A stretch of DNA of 64,000 nucleotides, taken from an uncultured Candidatus Pelagibacter sp. Its GTDB lineage: Bacteria; Pseudomonadota; Alphaproteobacteria; Pelagibacterales; Pelagibacteraceae. The DNA lies in NCBI RefSeq assembly GCF_943788075.1, contig NZ_CALSOW010000002.1, positions 1 through 64,000 on the forward strand. Direction: 5' to 3'. The notes under the pieces are model-generated. The model saw only the letters and a list, made by a program, of their open reading frames with translations, was not told the origin of the DNA and ran no database searches. The translations under genes and the position numbers were made by a program. This document shows, in pieces, positions 1-10,156 of this stretch. Position 1 is the first letter of the stretch; every line of letters begins with the position of its first letter.

Positions 1-13
1 AAATTATTTTTTT

Positions 14-764
14 TCATTCTTTTCCTATTACATCTGGTGTTTGCCAATTTAAATTTTGACCACTATCAATGCTAAAACTTGTCCTGTAATAGAGCTGTTT
101 TTAATAAAAAAGTCAACAGCATTACAAATTTCATTTACATCTACTTGTTTTTTTAAAGGTGTTGCTAAATATTGTTTTTTAAAGTGTTTATCAGTTTGTC
201 TTTTATTTTTAATTGTTGGACCTGGAGCAATTCCATTAACTCTTATATTTGGAGCAAAGCTCATAGCACTTGTTTTGGTTAAAGTATAAAGACCAGTTTT
301 ACTTATTGTATAAGAAAAGAAATAAGGAGTTAAGTTTAAATACTCTTTGATCAATAATATTTATAATATTGTTATTTTTACCTTTAATATTTTTAGCAAA
401 TTCTTTAGATAATAAGCAGGTGTTCTTAAATTTGTTCTTAAATGTTTCCCCAACTATCAGTGTAAAATTTTCTAATTTATCATTTTCAAATAAGAGAGCA
501 TTGTTAATTAAGCAATCAAAATATTTTAATTTTGATTTTGCAAATTTAACTATTTTATTTACATCCGTTTCTTTACTTAAGATCTCCTTTAACCAAATAA
601 ATTTTAGTACCATTTTTCTCTAATTCTTTTTTTAAGCTTTCAGCTTTTGATTTTGATTTATTATAATGGATTAATATTTCTTTTTTTGGACCAGATAATT
701 TTCTTGCAATAGCAGCACCAATTCTGGTTGCTCCACCAGTAATAATTATTTTGTTTGCTTCCAT
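14..764 (-). CDS. SDR-family reductase (FolM/pteridine reductase-like), frameshifted
   Basis: Short-chain dehydrogenase/reductase of about 245 aa, read in three frames. The N-terminus has the Rossmann glycine motif (TGGATRIGAA) and an IHYNKSKSKAE segment typical of the FolM/PTR1 group. The middle has CLINNA, and the C-terminal part has the YTISK catalytic Tyr-Lys and RVNGIAPGP. After a further shift the end reads GQNLNWQTPDVIGKE and stops at 14-16. At least three indels are needed (roughly 590, 320 and 70). The start overlaps the end of uvrB by 19 bp. It probably reduces a pterin or other small carbonyl substrate with NADPH; the substrate cannot be read from the sequence. Confidence 0.75.
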
Positions 765-2915
765 TTTTTCTTACCTTTTTGTGCTCTTGTACCTGGAAGA
801 CCCATTGTTGATCTACCTTTTGGATACATTTTATTTTTGAACTATATTTTTTTACCTTAGGATTTAAAGTAATTTCTAGTTCAGATGCTTCAAGTTTTCT
901 AATTTCATCTCTAATTTTAGCAGCTTCTTCAAATTCAAGGTTAGTTGCAGATTCTTTCATTCTTTTATTAAGGCTTTTAGATGTTTTTTAAGATTGCCAC
1001 CAATATTCTCATCTGTTCCAACTTTTACATAATCTTTTTCATAAACACTCTCAAGAACATCCCCAATTTCTTTTTTATACTTGTTGCAGCTGATGTTATG
1101 TTTTTTATTATAAGCTACTTGAATAGTTCTTCTTCTATCTGTTTCTTTAATTGCATTTTTGATACTTTTTGTTTCTTTATCAGCATAAAGAATAACTTTA
1201 CCTTCAAGATTTCTTGCAGCTCTTCCAATAGTTTGAACTAAAGAAGTTTCAGATCTTAAAAAACCTTCTTTATCTGCATCTAAAATTCCAACCAAAGCAC
1301 ATTCTGGAATATCAAGTCCTTCTCTAAGAAGTTAATTCCAACTAAAACATCAAACACTCCAAGTCTTAGATCTCTCATGATTTCAATTCGTTCTAAAGTA
1401 TCAATATCAGAGTGCATATATCTAACTTTGATACCATTTTCATGAAGATATTCAGTTAGATCTTCAGCCATTTTTTTTGTTAAAGTAGTAACTAATACTC
1501 TAAAGTTATTGTTAATTACTTTTACACATTCATGCATTAAATCATCTACTTGGTTTTTAGCAGGTCTAATTTCAACTGGTGGATCAATTAATCCTGTAGG
1601 TCTAATGATTTGTTCTACAAATTTATTTTTTGTTTGTTTTAATTCCCAAGGCCCAGGTGTTGCTGATACAAAAACTGTTTGAGTTCTCATTGCATCCCAT
1701 TCTTCAAATTTAAGAGGTCGGTTATCCATACAAGAAGGCAATCTAAAACCATATTCTGCAAGATTACTTTTTCTAGATCTATCACCTTTGTACATTCCAT
1801 TTAATTGAGGAACTGTTACATGACATTCATCAACAAAAATTAAAGTATTATCTGGAAAATATTCAAATAAGGTAGGAGGTGGTTCTCCTGGTTTTCTGCC
1901 TGATAAAAATCTAGAGTAGTTTTCAATACCAGCACAAGATCCAGTTGCTTCAATCATTTCTAAATCAAATTTAGTTCTTTCTTCTAATCTTTGTGCTTCA
2001 AGTAATTTATTTTGTTCTTTAAATTTTTTTAATGTTGCTTCTAACTCTCTTTTAATTTTAATTATTGCTTGCTCAATTGTTGGCTTTGGAGTGATGTAGT
2101 GACTATTTGCATAAACTTTAATTACATCAAGTTCATTAACTAAATCTCCTGTTAATGGATCAAACTCTTCTATTTTTTCTAATTTATCTCCAAATAAACT
2201 TAATCTCCAAGCACGGTCTTCTAAGTGAGATGGAAAAATTTCAAGATATTCACCTCTAGCTCTAAAAGTTCCTCGATAAAAATTTTGATCATTTCTTTTG
2301 TACTGAAGTGCAACTAAAGATTTTATTAATTCTTCTCTGTTATAATCATAATTAGTCTTTAAGCTTAAAGTCATCTTACTGTAAGCTTCAACAGAACCTA
2401 ATCCATAGATACAAGAAACACTTGATACAATAATAACATCATCTCGTTCTAAGAAGTGATCTTGTTGCTGAGTGACGCATTCGATCTATTTGTTCATTAA
2501 TTGATGCTTCTTTTTCAATATAAGTGTCTGATCGTGGAACGTATGCTTCAGGAGTATAATAGTCATAGTAGGATACAAAATATTCAACAGCATTATCAGG
2601 AAAGAAAGATTTCATTTCTCCATAAAGTTGAGCTGCTAATGTTTTGTTGGGTGCAAGAATTAAGGCTGGTCTATTTGTTTTTTCAATAACTTTAGCCATT
2701 GTAAAAGTTTTTCCAGATCCAGTTACACCAAGTAAAACTTGGCTAAGTTGATCTTTATTAGCACCATTTACCAATTGTTTTATAGCCTCAGGTTGATCAC
2801 CTGCAGGCTTAAAATCAGTTTTCATCTGAAACTTTTTTCCACCCTCTAGTTTAGGGCTTATTGCAGGATTTTTATTCTGCACAGCTGTAATTAGATCTTG
2901 ATAAGTGTTCTGCAT
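746..2915 (-). CDS. uvrB: UvrABC excinuclease subunit B, frameshifted
   Basis: UvrB, the damage-verifying helicase-like subunit of nucleotide excision repair, about 722 aa after frame correction. Visible in order: GVTGSGKT (Walker A), the [12 protein letters not shown] beta-hairpin region, [12 protein letters not shown] (DEAD-like), [18 protein letters not shown] (motif VI) and a C-terminal UVR domain ([18 protein letters not shown]), ending [14 protein letters not shown]. Frame changes are needed near 2460, 1330, 960 and 820. At 1330 one missing base turns the expected [10 protein letters not shown] into an out-of-frame reading. All motifs survive, so sequence error is likelier than inactivation. 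Divergent from the aminotransferase gene with a 35-bp spacer. Confidence 0.93.
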
Positions 2916-2950
2916 TATTTATAAAACTATTAGATTAAAATTATATTTCA

Positions 2951-4150
2951 ATGAGCATAATATCAGACAGTTTAAAAAAAATTAAACCATCACCAACGAT
3001 TGCTGTAACTCAAAAAGCAAGAGAATTAAAGGCTGCTGGTAAAGATGTAATAGGTCTTGGTGCAGGAGAGCCTGATTTTGATACACCAGATAATATCAAA
3101 CAAGCTGCAATTAAAGCCATTAATGATGGAGACACTAAATATACAGCAGTTGATGGAACACCAGCTTTAAAACAAGCAATCGTAGAAAAATTTAAAAAAG
3201 AAAATAATTTAGATTACACAACTGATCAAGTTACAGTTGGAGCAGGAGGAAAGCATGTAATCTATAATGCAATGATGGCAACTCTTAATGAAGGAGATGA
3301 GGTTATTGTTCCAGCTCCTTATTGGGTTTCTTATCCTGATATGGTTTTGTTAGCAGGTGGAACTCCAATTATTTTAGAGTGTAATGAAAAACAAGGATTT
3401 AAAATTAATCCAGCTGAATTAGAAAAATCTATAACTCCAAAAACTAAATGGATTATATTAAACTCACCTTCAAATCCAACTGGTGCTTGTTATACAGAAG
3501 AAGATATTAGAGAGATTGCAAAAATTTTAGAAAAACATCCACATGTTTATATTTTAAGTGATGATATTTATGAGCACGTAACTTATGAAGGTTTTAAATT
3601 TTTCACCATCGCTCAAATTGATAGTTTAAAAGATAGAGTGCTTACTATGAATGGTGTAAGTAAAGCTTATTCAATGACTGGTTGGAGAATAGGATATGCA
3701 GCTGGTCCAAAAGATATCATTAAAGCAATTGCAAAAATTCAATCACAATCAACAACTAACCCATCTTCAATTAGCCAAGCAGCTGCAGTTGAAGCATTGA
3801 GTGGAACACAAGATTTTATAAAAGAAAGAGCAACTTCTTTTCAAGAAAGAAGAGACTTTGTTGTTAAAGCATTAAATGAAATTGATGGAATTGAATGTTT
3901 AAATCCAGATGGTGCATTTTATGTTTTTCCAAGCTGCAAAGGTTTAATGGGTAAAAAAGATTCAAATGGAAATGAATTAAAAACAGATACTGATTTTGTT
4001 CAATCTTTATTAGAGAACAGTGGTATAGCAGTTGTTCAAGGTTCTGCGTTTGGCTTAGAAGGTTTTTTTAGAATTTCTTATGCAACTTCAATGGAAAACC
4101 TTAAAAAAGCTTTAGAAAAAATATCTACTTTTTGTAAAAGTTTAAGTTAA
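2951..4150 (+). CDS. aspC: Aspartate aminotransferase (class I, PLP)
   Basis: 399-aa fold-type I aminotransferase of the AAT-Igamma group, transferring the amino group between aspartate and 2-oxoglutarate in the cytosol. The PLP-binding lysine is K238 in SKAYSMTGWRIGYA; NSPSNPTG carries the cofactor-contacting Asn and FRISYATS the substrate-carboxylate Arg. It is full length with an intact frame. The stop codon shares one base with the ATG of the next reading frame (4150), implying co-transcription. Prephenate or aromatic aminotransferase activity is possible in this family; aspartate is the default assignment. Confidence 0.93.
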   Translation: MSIISDSLKKIKPSPTIAVTQKARELKAAGKDVIGLGAGEPDFDTPDNIKQAAIKAINDGDTKYTAVDGTPALKQAIVEKFKKENNLDYTTDQVTVGAGGKHVIYNAMMATLNEGDEVIVPAPYWVSYPDMVLLAGGTPIILECNEKQGFKINPAELEKSITPKTKWIILNSPSNPTGACYTEEDIREIAKILEKHPHVYILSDDIYEHVTYEGFKFFTIAQIDSLKDRVLTMNGVSKAYSMTGWRIGYAAGPKDIIKAIAKIQSQSTTNPSSISQAAAVEALSGTQDFIKERATSFQERRDFVVKALNEIDGIECLNPDGAFYVFPSCKGLMGKKDSNGNELKTDTDFVQSLLENSGIAVVQGSAFGLEGFFRISYATSMENLKKALEKISTFCKSLS

Positions 4151-4806
4151 TGAAAACAGCCTTAGTTTTTGGTTCATCCGGTTTGATTGGTGGACATCTT
4201 CTTAATCAATTAATTAAAATATGATTATTACATAAAATAAAGATTATTTGTTCGTCAGAGCCTGAAATTAATGATCCAAAAGTTGAAATTATTAAAACTG
4301 ATTTTAATAATTTAGAAAATCACAAAGAAGATATCAAAGGAGATGATTGCTTCTTTTGTATTGGTACAACAAAGCAAAATTCACCTGATAAAAATGAATA
4401 TCGAAGAGTAGAACTTGATGTTCCAAAAGAAATTGCTCAAATTGCAAAATCAAACTCAGTAAATTCATTTGTTTTTGTCTCATCTGGTTATGCAGATCCA
4501 AAAAGCTCAGGAGATTATTTAAAGTTTAAAGGAGAAGTCGAAGAGGAATTAAAAAGACTTAATTTTCCAAAGCTTGGAATTATGAGACCTTCTTTCTTAT
4601 TGGGTGATAGAAAAGAAAAGAGAGTAGGCGAGAAAATAGGAATTTTTGTATTTAAATTATTATCTCCTTTATTTTTAGGGCCTTTAAAGAAAATGAAACC
4701 TATTCATTCAGCAACTGTTGCTAAAGCAATGATCTAGTACTGCAAATGAAAGACTTCGACAAAAATTTTTGAGTCGAATGAAATAGCTGAATTAGTTTTA
4801 AACTAA
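4150..4806 (+). pseudogene. Rossmann-fold NAD(P)-binding protein (YbjT/HTATIP2-like), frameshifted
   Basis: An NAD(P)-binding protein of about 218 aa that reads MKTALVFGSSGLIGGHLLNQ, then meets an in-frame TGA near 4222. The protein resumes after two nearby shifts (DYYIK, then LFVR, then SEPEINDPKVEI). The remainder is well conserved in style: CFFCIGTTKQ, FVFVSSGYAD and MRPSFLLGDR. A third shift near 4735 is needed to reach KIFESNEIAELVLN and the stop at 4804-4806. The pattern matches HTATIP2/YbjT-type atypical SDRs. Either a multiply mis-sequenced gene or a young pseudogene. It converges on and overlaps the next gene by about 9 bp. Confidence 0.6.
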
Positions 4807-5820
4807 CCCTAATCTCACAACAGATTTAGCAGTTTCAGATATACATCCTTTTGCAGGATTAAATTTTAATCCCAATAATTCTTCAGCATAACTTGTGTCA
4901 GTTTGCATTGTGATCTCAAGGTCTGGAATCATTGTTTTTGCACTTGAGTCCAAGTAGCTAAATAATTTAACCATAAAATTTGGAAGATGTTTTTTTGGAA
5001 GTTTTTTTGCATATTCAGGCATTGCTTCAGCCATTATTTGAGAGAGTTCAATAAGTGTTTTTACTTCTTTACCAACAATTAATCTTCTTCCACCGACATT
5101 ATTATTACCAATACAAGCAACGTGAGCTTTTGCTACATCTTTGACATCAGAAATTAAAACTCCCCATTTAGGTGCTGCTGGAAATTTGCCTTTAAGAAAC
5201 TGTCTAACATATTCAATTGAAGTTCCTCCTTTTTTATCGAGTGCATCACCAAATACTCCACCAGGACAAATAGTAGTAAGTTTATTTTTTAATCCTTTGC
5301 TTTCCATTAATTCCCAAGCAAGTCTTTCAGCTTTTGTTTTTGATAAAAAGTAGTCAGTTACTCCCTTAGTCCAATTTTCATCTGTCCAATCATTTTCTCC
5401 AAACGTGTAAGGGTTGCTTCTGTTTGGTTTTCTAAACATTGCAACAATCGAAGAAGTTTTAATTATCTGTTCTACATTTGCATTAATACCAGCATTTAAA
5501 ACTCTCAAAGTTCCATCAACAGCAGGTGCTAATAAACTATCTCTATTATTTGAAACTTTGTAAGGGAAAGGGGAAGCGATGTGCATTACATATTTGCACC
5601 CTTGAGCTGCTTCATTCCATCCATCATCTTTTAAAAGATCTAATTCAACAAATGATAAATTATCGATTGGAGCGTGTTTACTTATCGTTTCTTTAGTTTG
5701 TTCAATTAAACTATCATTTCTAACAGTTCCTAAAACTTCATAGCCTGAATTTAATAATTCTATTGCAGTATGTTTTGCTATCCATCCACTTATTCCAGTT
5801 AATAATACTTTATTTGTCAT
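4798..5820 (-). CDS. NAD(P)-dependent epimerase/dihydroflavonol reductase-like (extended SDR)
   Basis: 340-aa extended SDR. The N-terminal cofactor motif is LLTGISGWIAKH, close to the TGxxGxxG pattern. MHIASPFP and TSSIVAMF follow, then YFLSK (catalytic Tyr-Lys) and TICPGGVFG. Architecture and length fit the DFR-like ketone/aldehyde reductases. It is transcribed away from the small protein and HxlR regulator genes, with two inverted repeats in the 180-bp spacer, so it is a plausible HxlR target involved in aldehyde or quinone detoxification. That role is inferred from context only. Confidence 0.8.
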   Translation of the reverse strand: MTNKVLLTGISGWIAKHTAIELLNSGYEVLGTVRNDSLIEQTKETISKHAPIDNLSFVELDLLKDDGWNEAAQGCKYVMHIASPFPYKVSNNRDSLLAPAVDGTLRVLNAGINANVEQIIKTSSIVAMFRKPNRSNPYTFGENDWTDENWTKGVTDYFLSKTKAERLAWELMESKGLKNKLTTICPGGVFGDALDKKGGTSIEYVRQFLKGKFPAAPKWGVLISDVKDVAKAHVACIGNNNVGGRRLIVGKEVKTLIELSQIMAEAMPEYAKKLPKKHLPNFMVKLFSYLDSSAKTMIPDLEITMQTDTSYAEELLGLKFNPAKGCISETAKSVVRLGLV

Positions 5821-5903
5821 TTTGTTGTTCCTTTTTAATTAAATTTTTATTTTGATACATATGGACATAAATAATCTTTTATCAACTAATTTTAAGCTTA
5901 CTA

Positions 5904-5938
5904 GTCACTTCAAAGTTACTTAAATCATGACTGGTCAT
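5904..5938. promoter_or_regulatory. Candidate HxlR operator region (two inverted repeats)
   Basis: Two short inverted repeats lie in the divergent spacer. One at 5904-5919 is GTCACTT-CA-AAGTTAC, with one mismatch between arms. One at 5927-5938 is ATGAC-TG-GTCAT, with perfect arms. MarR/HxlR-type dimeric winged-helix proteins bind such sites and usually regulate the neighbouring divergent gene. Binding is inferred. Confidence 0.4.
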
Positions 5939-6000
5939 TTTTTGTTATTACCTTACTAAAGTGATAAAAAAAATATATATTTGATTAAAAAAGGAGAAAT

Positions 6001-6270
6001 ATGAAACTTATATTAAATATGGAAGTAGAAAATTGGGATACATTTAATAAAGTATATATCTTAGGTGATAACTCAAACAGAGAAAACGCTGGTATAAAAA
6101 AAATCTTTATCGGACATGAGGAAGATAAACCAACAAAAGTTCATGCTATTTTTGATATACCCCACACAAATGCTATGCGTGAATACATGGATAATCCAGA
6201 GGCTAAAAAAATGGCACAAGAATCTGGAATTAAATTTGAAACTTTATTCGGAGTAACTTGTAAAGATTAA
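6001..6270 (+). CDS. Small 89-aa protein, possible dimeric alpha-beta barrel fold
   Basis: 89 aa with no signal peptide or membrane segment. It follows an AAGGAGAAAT ribosome-binding region. The pattern of strand (MKLILNMEVE), helix with a conserved-looking NWDTFNKVY, strand (TKVHAIFDI), helix (NAMREYMDNPEAKKMAQESG) and strand (KFETLFG) resembles the ABM/EthD-like ferredoxin fold, but I do not recognise a named family with certainty. It sits 13 bp before the HxlR regulator gene, probably as one transcript. Confidence 0.7.
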   Translation: MKLILNMEVENWDTFNKVYILGDNSNRENAGIKKIFIGHEEDKPTKVHAIFDIPHTNAMREYMDNPEAKKMAQESGIKFETLFGVTCKD

Positions 6271-6283
6271 CAATAACAAAAAA

Positions 6284-6628
6284 ATGGAAAAATTTAATCA
6301 AAAACAATCCTGTCCTTATTCAAATGCTATGGAATTGATTGGGGGAAAGTGGAAGATACTTATTATTGGAAGAATCTATGAAAATAAAAAAATAAGATTT
6401 AATGAGCTTAAAAAAACAGTAACTAATATCAGCTCCCAGGTTTTGGTAAGAAAACTTGATGAAATGAGAAAAGATGGTTTGGTTGTAAAAATTATTAATA
6501 AATCTCAAAACGTAGAATATAAATTAAGTGAATTTGGAAACTCAGCAATACCAATAATATCTGCTTTAAAAAAATGGAGCTTAGGTAGAAAAAAAGAAAT
6601 TTCAAAAATAGTTCAATTAACTAAGTAA
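6284..6628 (+). CDS. HxlR-family transcriptional regulator
   Basis: 114-aa winged-helix protein with the family signature near the N-terminus: a single cysteine (CPYSNAMELIGGKWKILII), then FNELKKTVTNISSQVLVRKL (recognition helix), DEMRKDGLVVK and the wing YKLSEFG. The N-terminal Cys is the redox/electrophile-sensing residue in characterised relatives such as YodB and HypR. It probably controls the divergent SDR gene and its own operon. Its 3' end overlaps the convergent glycohydrolase-like gene by 8 bp. Confidence 0.9.
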   Translation: MEKFNQKQSCPYSNAMELIGGKWKILIIGRIYENKKIRFNELKKTVTNISSQVLVRKLDEMRKDGLVVKIINKSQNVEYKLSEFGNSAIPIISALKKWSLGRKKEISKIVQLTK

Positions 6629-7577
6629 TATTATTTCGATTTAAAATTTTTTTAGCTGGATCCGTTTGTTTTATCCAAGATTTTGGAATTGAATTAATAC
6701 CTTTTAAAGCAGCAAAATAAGCACCAATAAAATTAACTCTAGAACAGTTACAGCCACCAGCTTTAATAGTTCTCAAAATAGCTCCTTTATAATTTGTTGA
6801 ATTAATAATTGAGTGAATTGAACTATTAAATGTTCCAGGATAACTACATGCCATTCCTAATTTTTTAACCACTATTGGGTGAGGTTTTGATTTTAATCTT
6901 TTTACTTTTTTAATGCCTTCAACAACAATTTTAAAATATGAATTTTTTTTAAATTTTTTAGTGAATTCATTTATGGGATCTTTGGCACCTTTTAGAGCTA
7001 AATCTATTAGATGAAACTTAGCTAAAGCATACTTGAGGCTTATTTTTGAAACTGTAACTGTGGAGATAATTTTTTTTAAGCTATTAAAATCATAACCATA
7101 TAAAAAATAGGGTAGGGCAGCACAATATCCATCAGACTCATTTACTTTAGCGCCACCTGTTAATTTCTTTTTAGCTTTAATATTTTTAACTGTTTCAATG
7201 ATATTTTGATGTATCCAAGGTCCTTTAATTATACCTCGCCAATCTTTGACTTTTCTATATTTGGCTCTTAGATTAAGGTTCTCCCAATACTTACTCCCTG
7301 GACCAAAGTTTTTAGTAATATTTTTTTTAAACCTTTCTTCTATATTTTCATGTCCTTCAACTAATGTTTTGAACATGACTTGCCCAACATCATTGTAGCC
7401 TGAAACTTTTCCAGTTTTAATATTATAAAAAGGGCTTTTATTTTTTTTTAAGAAAGTGAAATCTTTCTTTCCTTTGATATAAGTTGTTAGTTTTTTTTGA
7501 TTATAAACCCAGTGTAATGGTCTAGCCGCAGCATCAGCTACAGTTGCTCCCAAGAAAACATGTAGATTATTTTTCAA
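6621..7577 (-). CDS. ADP-ribosylglycohydrolase-family protein
   Basis: 318-aa all-helical protein of the ADP-ribosylglycohydrolase/J1-crystallin superfamily. Seen: GATVADAAARPLHWVYN near the N-terminus, SGYNDVGQ (about residue 60), GGAKVNESDGYCAA (about 142) and AGGCNCSRVNFIGAYFAA near the C-terminus, followed by IPKSW. The usual C-terminal metal-site Asp after GG appears as Cys here (GGCN), so hydrolase activity is uncertain. It starts 3 bp after the trxB stop, so the two are probably co-transcribed. The frame is intact. Confidence 0.75.
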   Translation of the reverse strand: MKNNLHVFLGATVADAAARPLHWVYNQKKLTTYIKGKKDFTFLKKNKSPFYNIKTGKVSGYNDVGQVMFKTLVEGHENIEERFKKNITKNFGPGSKYWENLNLRAKYRKVKDWRGIIKGPWIHQNIIETVKNIKAKKKLTGGAKVNESDGYCAALPYFLYGYDFNSLKKIISTVTVSKISLKYALAKFHLIDLALKGAKDPINEFTKKFKKNSYFKIVVEGIKKVKRLKSKPHPIVVKKLGMACSYPGTFNSSIHSIINSTNYKGAILRTIKAGGCNCSRVNFIGAYFAALKGINSIPKSWIKQTDPAKKILNRNNIT

Positions 7578-7580
7578 TGA

Positions 7581-8526
7581 TTAATGTGATAAATGTTTTT
7601 CAGCTTCTAATGCTGCCATACAACCCATTCCTGCAGCTGTAACGGCTTGTCTAAAAGTTTTGTCTTTAACATCACCTGCAGCATAAACTCCAGGGATATT
7701 AGTTTCAGTAGAATCTGGTTTAGTTAATAAATAACCTTCTTTATCCATATCTAATTGTTCTTTAAATAATGCTGTTGCTGGATCATGACCAATTGCAATA
7801 AATAAACCATCAATTTTCATTTCTTCTACATTATTAGTCTTTAGATTTTTAACTTTGATACCTGTAACATTTTTAGGTTCACCGTCCCCAATTACTTCAT
7901 CTACAGCACTATCCCAAATAATTTCAATTTTTTTATTTTCCATTAATTTCTTTTGAAGCATCTTTTCAGCTCTTAATTCATCTCTTCTATGGATAAGTTT
8001 TACCTTTGATGCAAATTTTGTAAGAAACATTGCCTCTTCAACTGCAGCATTACCACCACCCACAACTGCCACAACTTTTCTCTTTAAAGAAAAAACCATC
8101 ACATGTTGCACAAGCAGAAACACCAAAACCTCTAAATTTTTGCTCAGATTCTAAATTCAACCATCTTGCTTGAGCACCAGTTGAAATAATTATACTATCT
8201 GCAGTATATTTTTGGCCACTATCACCTATAGCTTCAAAGGGTGTAGATTTTAAATTTACTGATGAGATGTGATCCTCAATCATTTCTGTTCCAACAGCTT
8301 TTGCCTGATCTCTCATTTGATCCATTAACCATGGACCCTGAATTACATCTGAAAAGCCTGGATAATTTTCAACATCAGTAGTTGTAGTTAATTGTCCACC
8401 AGGTGCAGACCCATAAACTAAAACAGGATTTAACATTGCTCGAGCTGCATAAACAGCTGCAGTGTATCCGGCTGGACCGGATCCAATTATTAACACTTTT
8501 GTGTGTTTTGTTGGATTATCACTCAT
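7581..8526 (-). CDS. trxB: Thioredoxin-disulfide reductase, one frameshift
   Basis: FAD- and NADPH-dependent reductase of about 314 aa that recycles thioredoxin. The FAD motif [16 protein letters not shown] is near residue 14, the redox-active CATC follows SA in the middle, the NADPH motif is [10 protein letters not shown], and the FAD-binding end is GVYAAGDV. One extra A in the AAAA run near 8085 splits the frame: the protein reads FKEK, then VVAVVGGG after removing one base. Everything else is intact. The start is divergent from the ELM1-like gene with a 21-bp spacer. Confidence 0.93.
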
Positions 8527-8547
8527 ACAAAAGTTATATAAGGATAA

Positions 8548-9492
8548 ATGGCAAAATTAAAAGGGATATTATTGACCGAAGGTATGCATGGCATGATTAG
8601 CCAAGTGGAAGGTTTGGCTAAAGCCTTAGATATAGATTTTACACACCACAAGGTTGAACTAAACCATTTATGGAAATTCATTCCACCAAATCTTAGTCCA
8701 GTTTCACAAAATGTATTTAAAAAAATTGATCATGATGATTTTGATGTGATTATCTCATGTGGGCGTAAAAGTGTTATTCCTTCTATTCATTTAAAAAATA
8801 CAGCTAATAAAAAAGTATTTAATATTCACATTCAAGATCCAAAAGTAGATTTAAATCATTTTGATTTTATTGTTGCCCCAGAACATGATGCAATACAAGG
8901 TCAAAATGTTATTAGCACAAAGGGCGCTATTCATTATCTTACTGAAAACGAGATTAGTGAAAATAAAGATTATTTGAATTCATTTATAATAAAGGATGAA
9001 AGAAAGATCTGGACTTTAATATTAGGTGGTCCAACAAAGTACTATGATTACTCAACAAAAAATATGAAACATATTTTTACATCTCTATACAAATTATTAA
9101 AAAAACATGATTTTCAGCTTGTGGTAATTCCATCGATGAGAACACCAATAAATACTATTCATTATGCTAGAGAATTCTTTGGAGATAATCACACAATTAT
9201 AATGGATGTTGATAAAAAAGCCTATCTATCAGCTTTAGCAATATCTGAAAATATTATCGTTACATGCGACTCTAGTTCAATGATTTCTGAAGCGGCCTTA
9301 ACTGGTAAACCAATTTATATAGCAAGTATTTTGCCTAGAAAAAATGACAAAAGATTTCAAAGGTTTAGAAATTTATTTAGAGAATTAAATATAATTAGAA
9401 ATTTAGGTGAAGAAATAGAAAAATGGAACTATCAAAAATTAGATGAAACAAATAGAGTAGCAAATATTATCAAACAAAAAATTAATTCTTAA
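8548..9492 (+). CDS. ELM1-like protein (mitochondrial fission ELM1 family)
   Basis: 314-aa protein of the bacterial family related to plant ELM1 (formerly DUF1022), which has a GT-B glycosyltransferase-like layout. Family-type segments: [18 protein letters not shown] at the N-terminus, [45 protein letters not shown], and [18 protein letters not shown] (about residue 235), which resembles a nucleotide-sugar binding site. AGGA lies just before the ATG. Its bacterial function is not established. Its stop overlaps the next ATG by one base. Confidence 0.8.
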   Translation: MAKLKGILLTEGMHGMISQVEGLAKALDIDFTHHKVELNHLWKFIPPNLSPVSQNVFKKIDHDDFDVIISCGRKSVIPSIHLKNTANKKVFNIHIQDPKVDLNHFDFIVAPEHDAIQGQNVISTKGAIHYLTENEISENKDYLNSFIIKDERKIWTLILGGPTKYYDYSTKNMKHIFTSLYKLLKKHDFQLVVIPSMRTPINTIHYAREFFGDNHTIIMDVDKKAYLSALAISENIIVTCDSSSMISEAALTGKPIYIASILPRKNDKRFQRFRNLFRELNIIRNLGEEIEKWNYQKLDETNRVANIIKQKINS

Positions 9493-10154
9493 TGTCATTT
9501 TTAAATACAATTCAAAATCAATCTAAAAAACATGAATTTCCTTTTGACCATTGGGAGTATAACAATGCTTTGAGTGATGGCTCTATAGAAGAAATTATTA
9601 AAGCAGATATTCCTGATGTTAGTAAACATAATCTTAATTATGATGGAACGAGAGCAATCGATGGGGGTGCAGCTGAATTTAGAGAGGGGATAGCCTCAGG
9701 TGGTGAAGCAATTAAATTTAGATGTTTTGTAACTAAAGAAAATGAAAAACAATTTCCAAATTTGGTAAAATTTATTAACGAACTTCAATCTAGAGAAGTT
9801 CATGAAACTATTTCAAAAATGATCAATAGAGATTTATCAAACTCTTATGTTAGAGTTGAAGTTATCTGTGATCGAGAGGGTTTTTGGCTAAAACCTCATT
9901 GTGATATTAAAGAAAAGTTAATGTCAGGATTAATATTCGTTAATAATGCTAATGAATCTGAGGACCTAGGTACAGATTTTTATAATGAAAAATTAGAAAA
10001 AGTTAAAACAGTTCCTTACAAAAATAACTATGGATATATGTTTACCAGTGGTCCAAATACTTGGCATGGAATGGAAAAGAAGACGATTGTTAAAGAAAGA
10101 AGATGTATTCAAATAAACTATGTAACTTTTAAAACTGACTGGAAAGTTGATTAA
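9492..10154 (+). CDS. 2-oxoglutarate/Fe(II)-dependent oxygenase-like protein
   Basis: 220 aa. The Fe(II) facial triad can be read as H-x-D in WLKPHCDIKEK (about residue 135) and a distal His in NTWHGME (about 197), with a 2OG-anchoring Arg in KERRCIQINY. The layout fits the prolyl-hydroxylase-like double-stranded beta-helix, with a C-terminal catalytic half. The substrate is unknown. Translational overlap with the upstream ELM1-like gene suggests a shared role, possibly modification of a cell-surface or sugar substrate; that is inference. Confidence 0.75.
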   Translation: MSFLNTIQNQSKKHEFPFDHWEYNNALSDGSIEEIIKADIPDVSKHNLNYDGTRAIDGGAAEFREGIASGGEAIKFRCFVTKENEKQFPNLVKFINELQSREVHETISKMINRDLSNSYVRVEVICDREGFWLKPHCDIKEKLMSGLIFVNNANESEDLGTDFYNEKLEKVKTVPYKNNYGYMFTSGPNTWHGMEKKTIVKERRCIQINYVTFKTDWKVD

Positions 10155-10156
10155 TT

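Noticed and set aside
661-1295. Separate small genes in the 3' part of uvrB
   Set aside because: They are consecutive pieces of UvrB (motif VI and the UVR domain) in different frames, not independent genes.
4220-4224. In-frame TGA as a possible selenocysteine or recoded stop
   Set aside because: The surrounding protein needs two frame changes within 50 bp to match the family, so indels explain the stop better. Other genes in the window use TGA as a normal stop.
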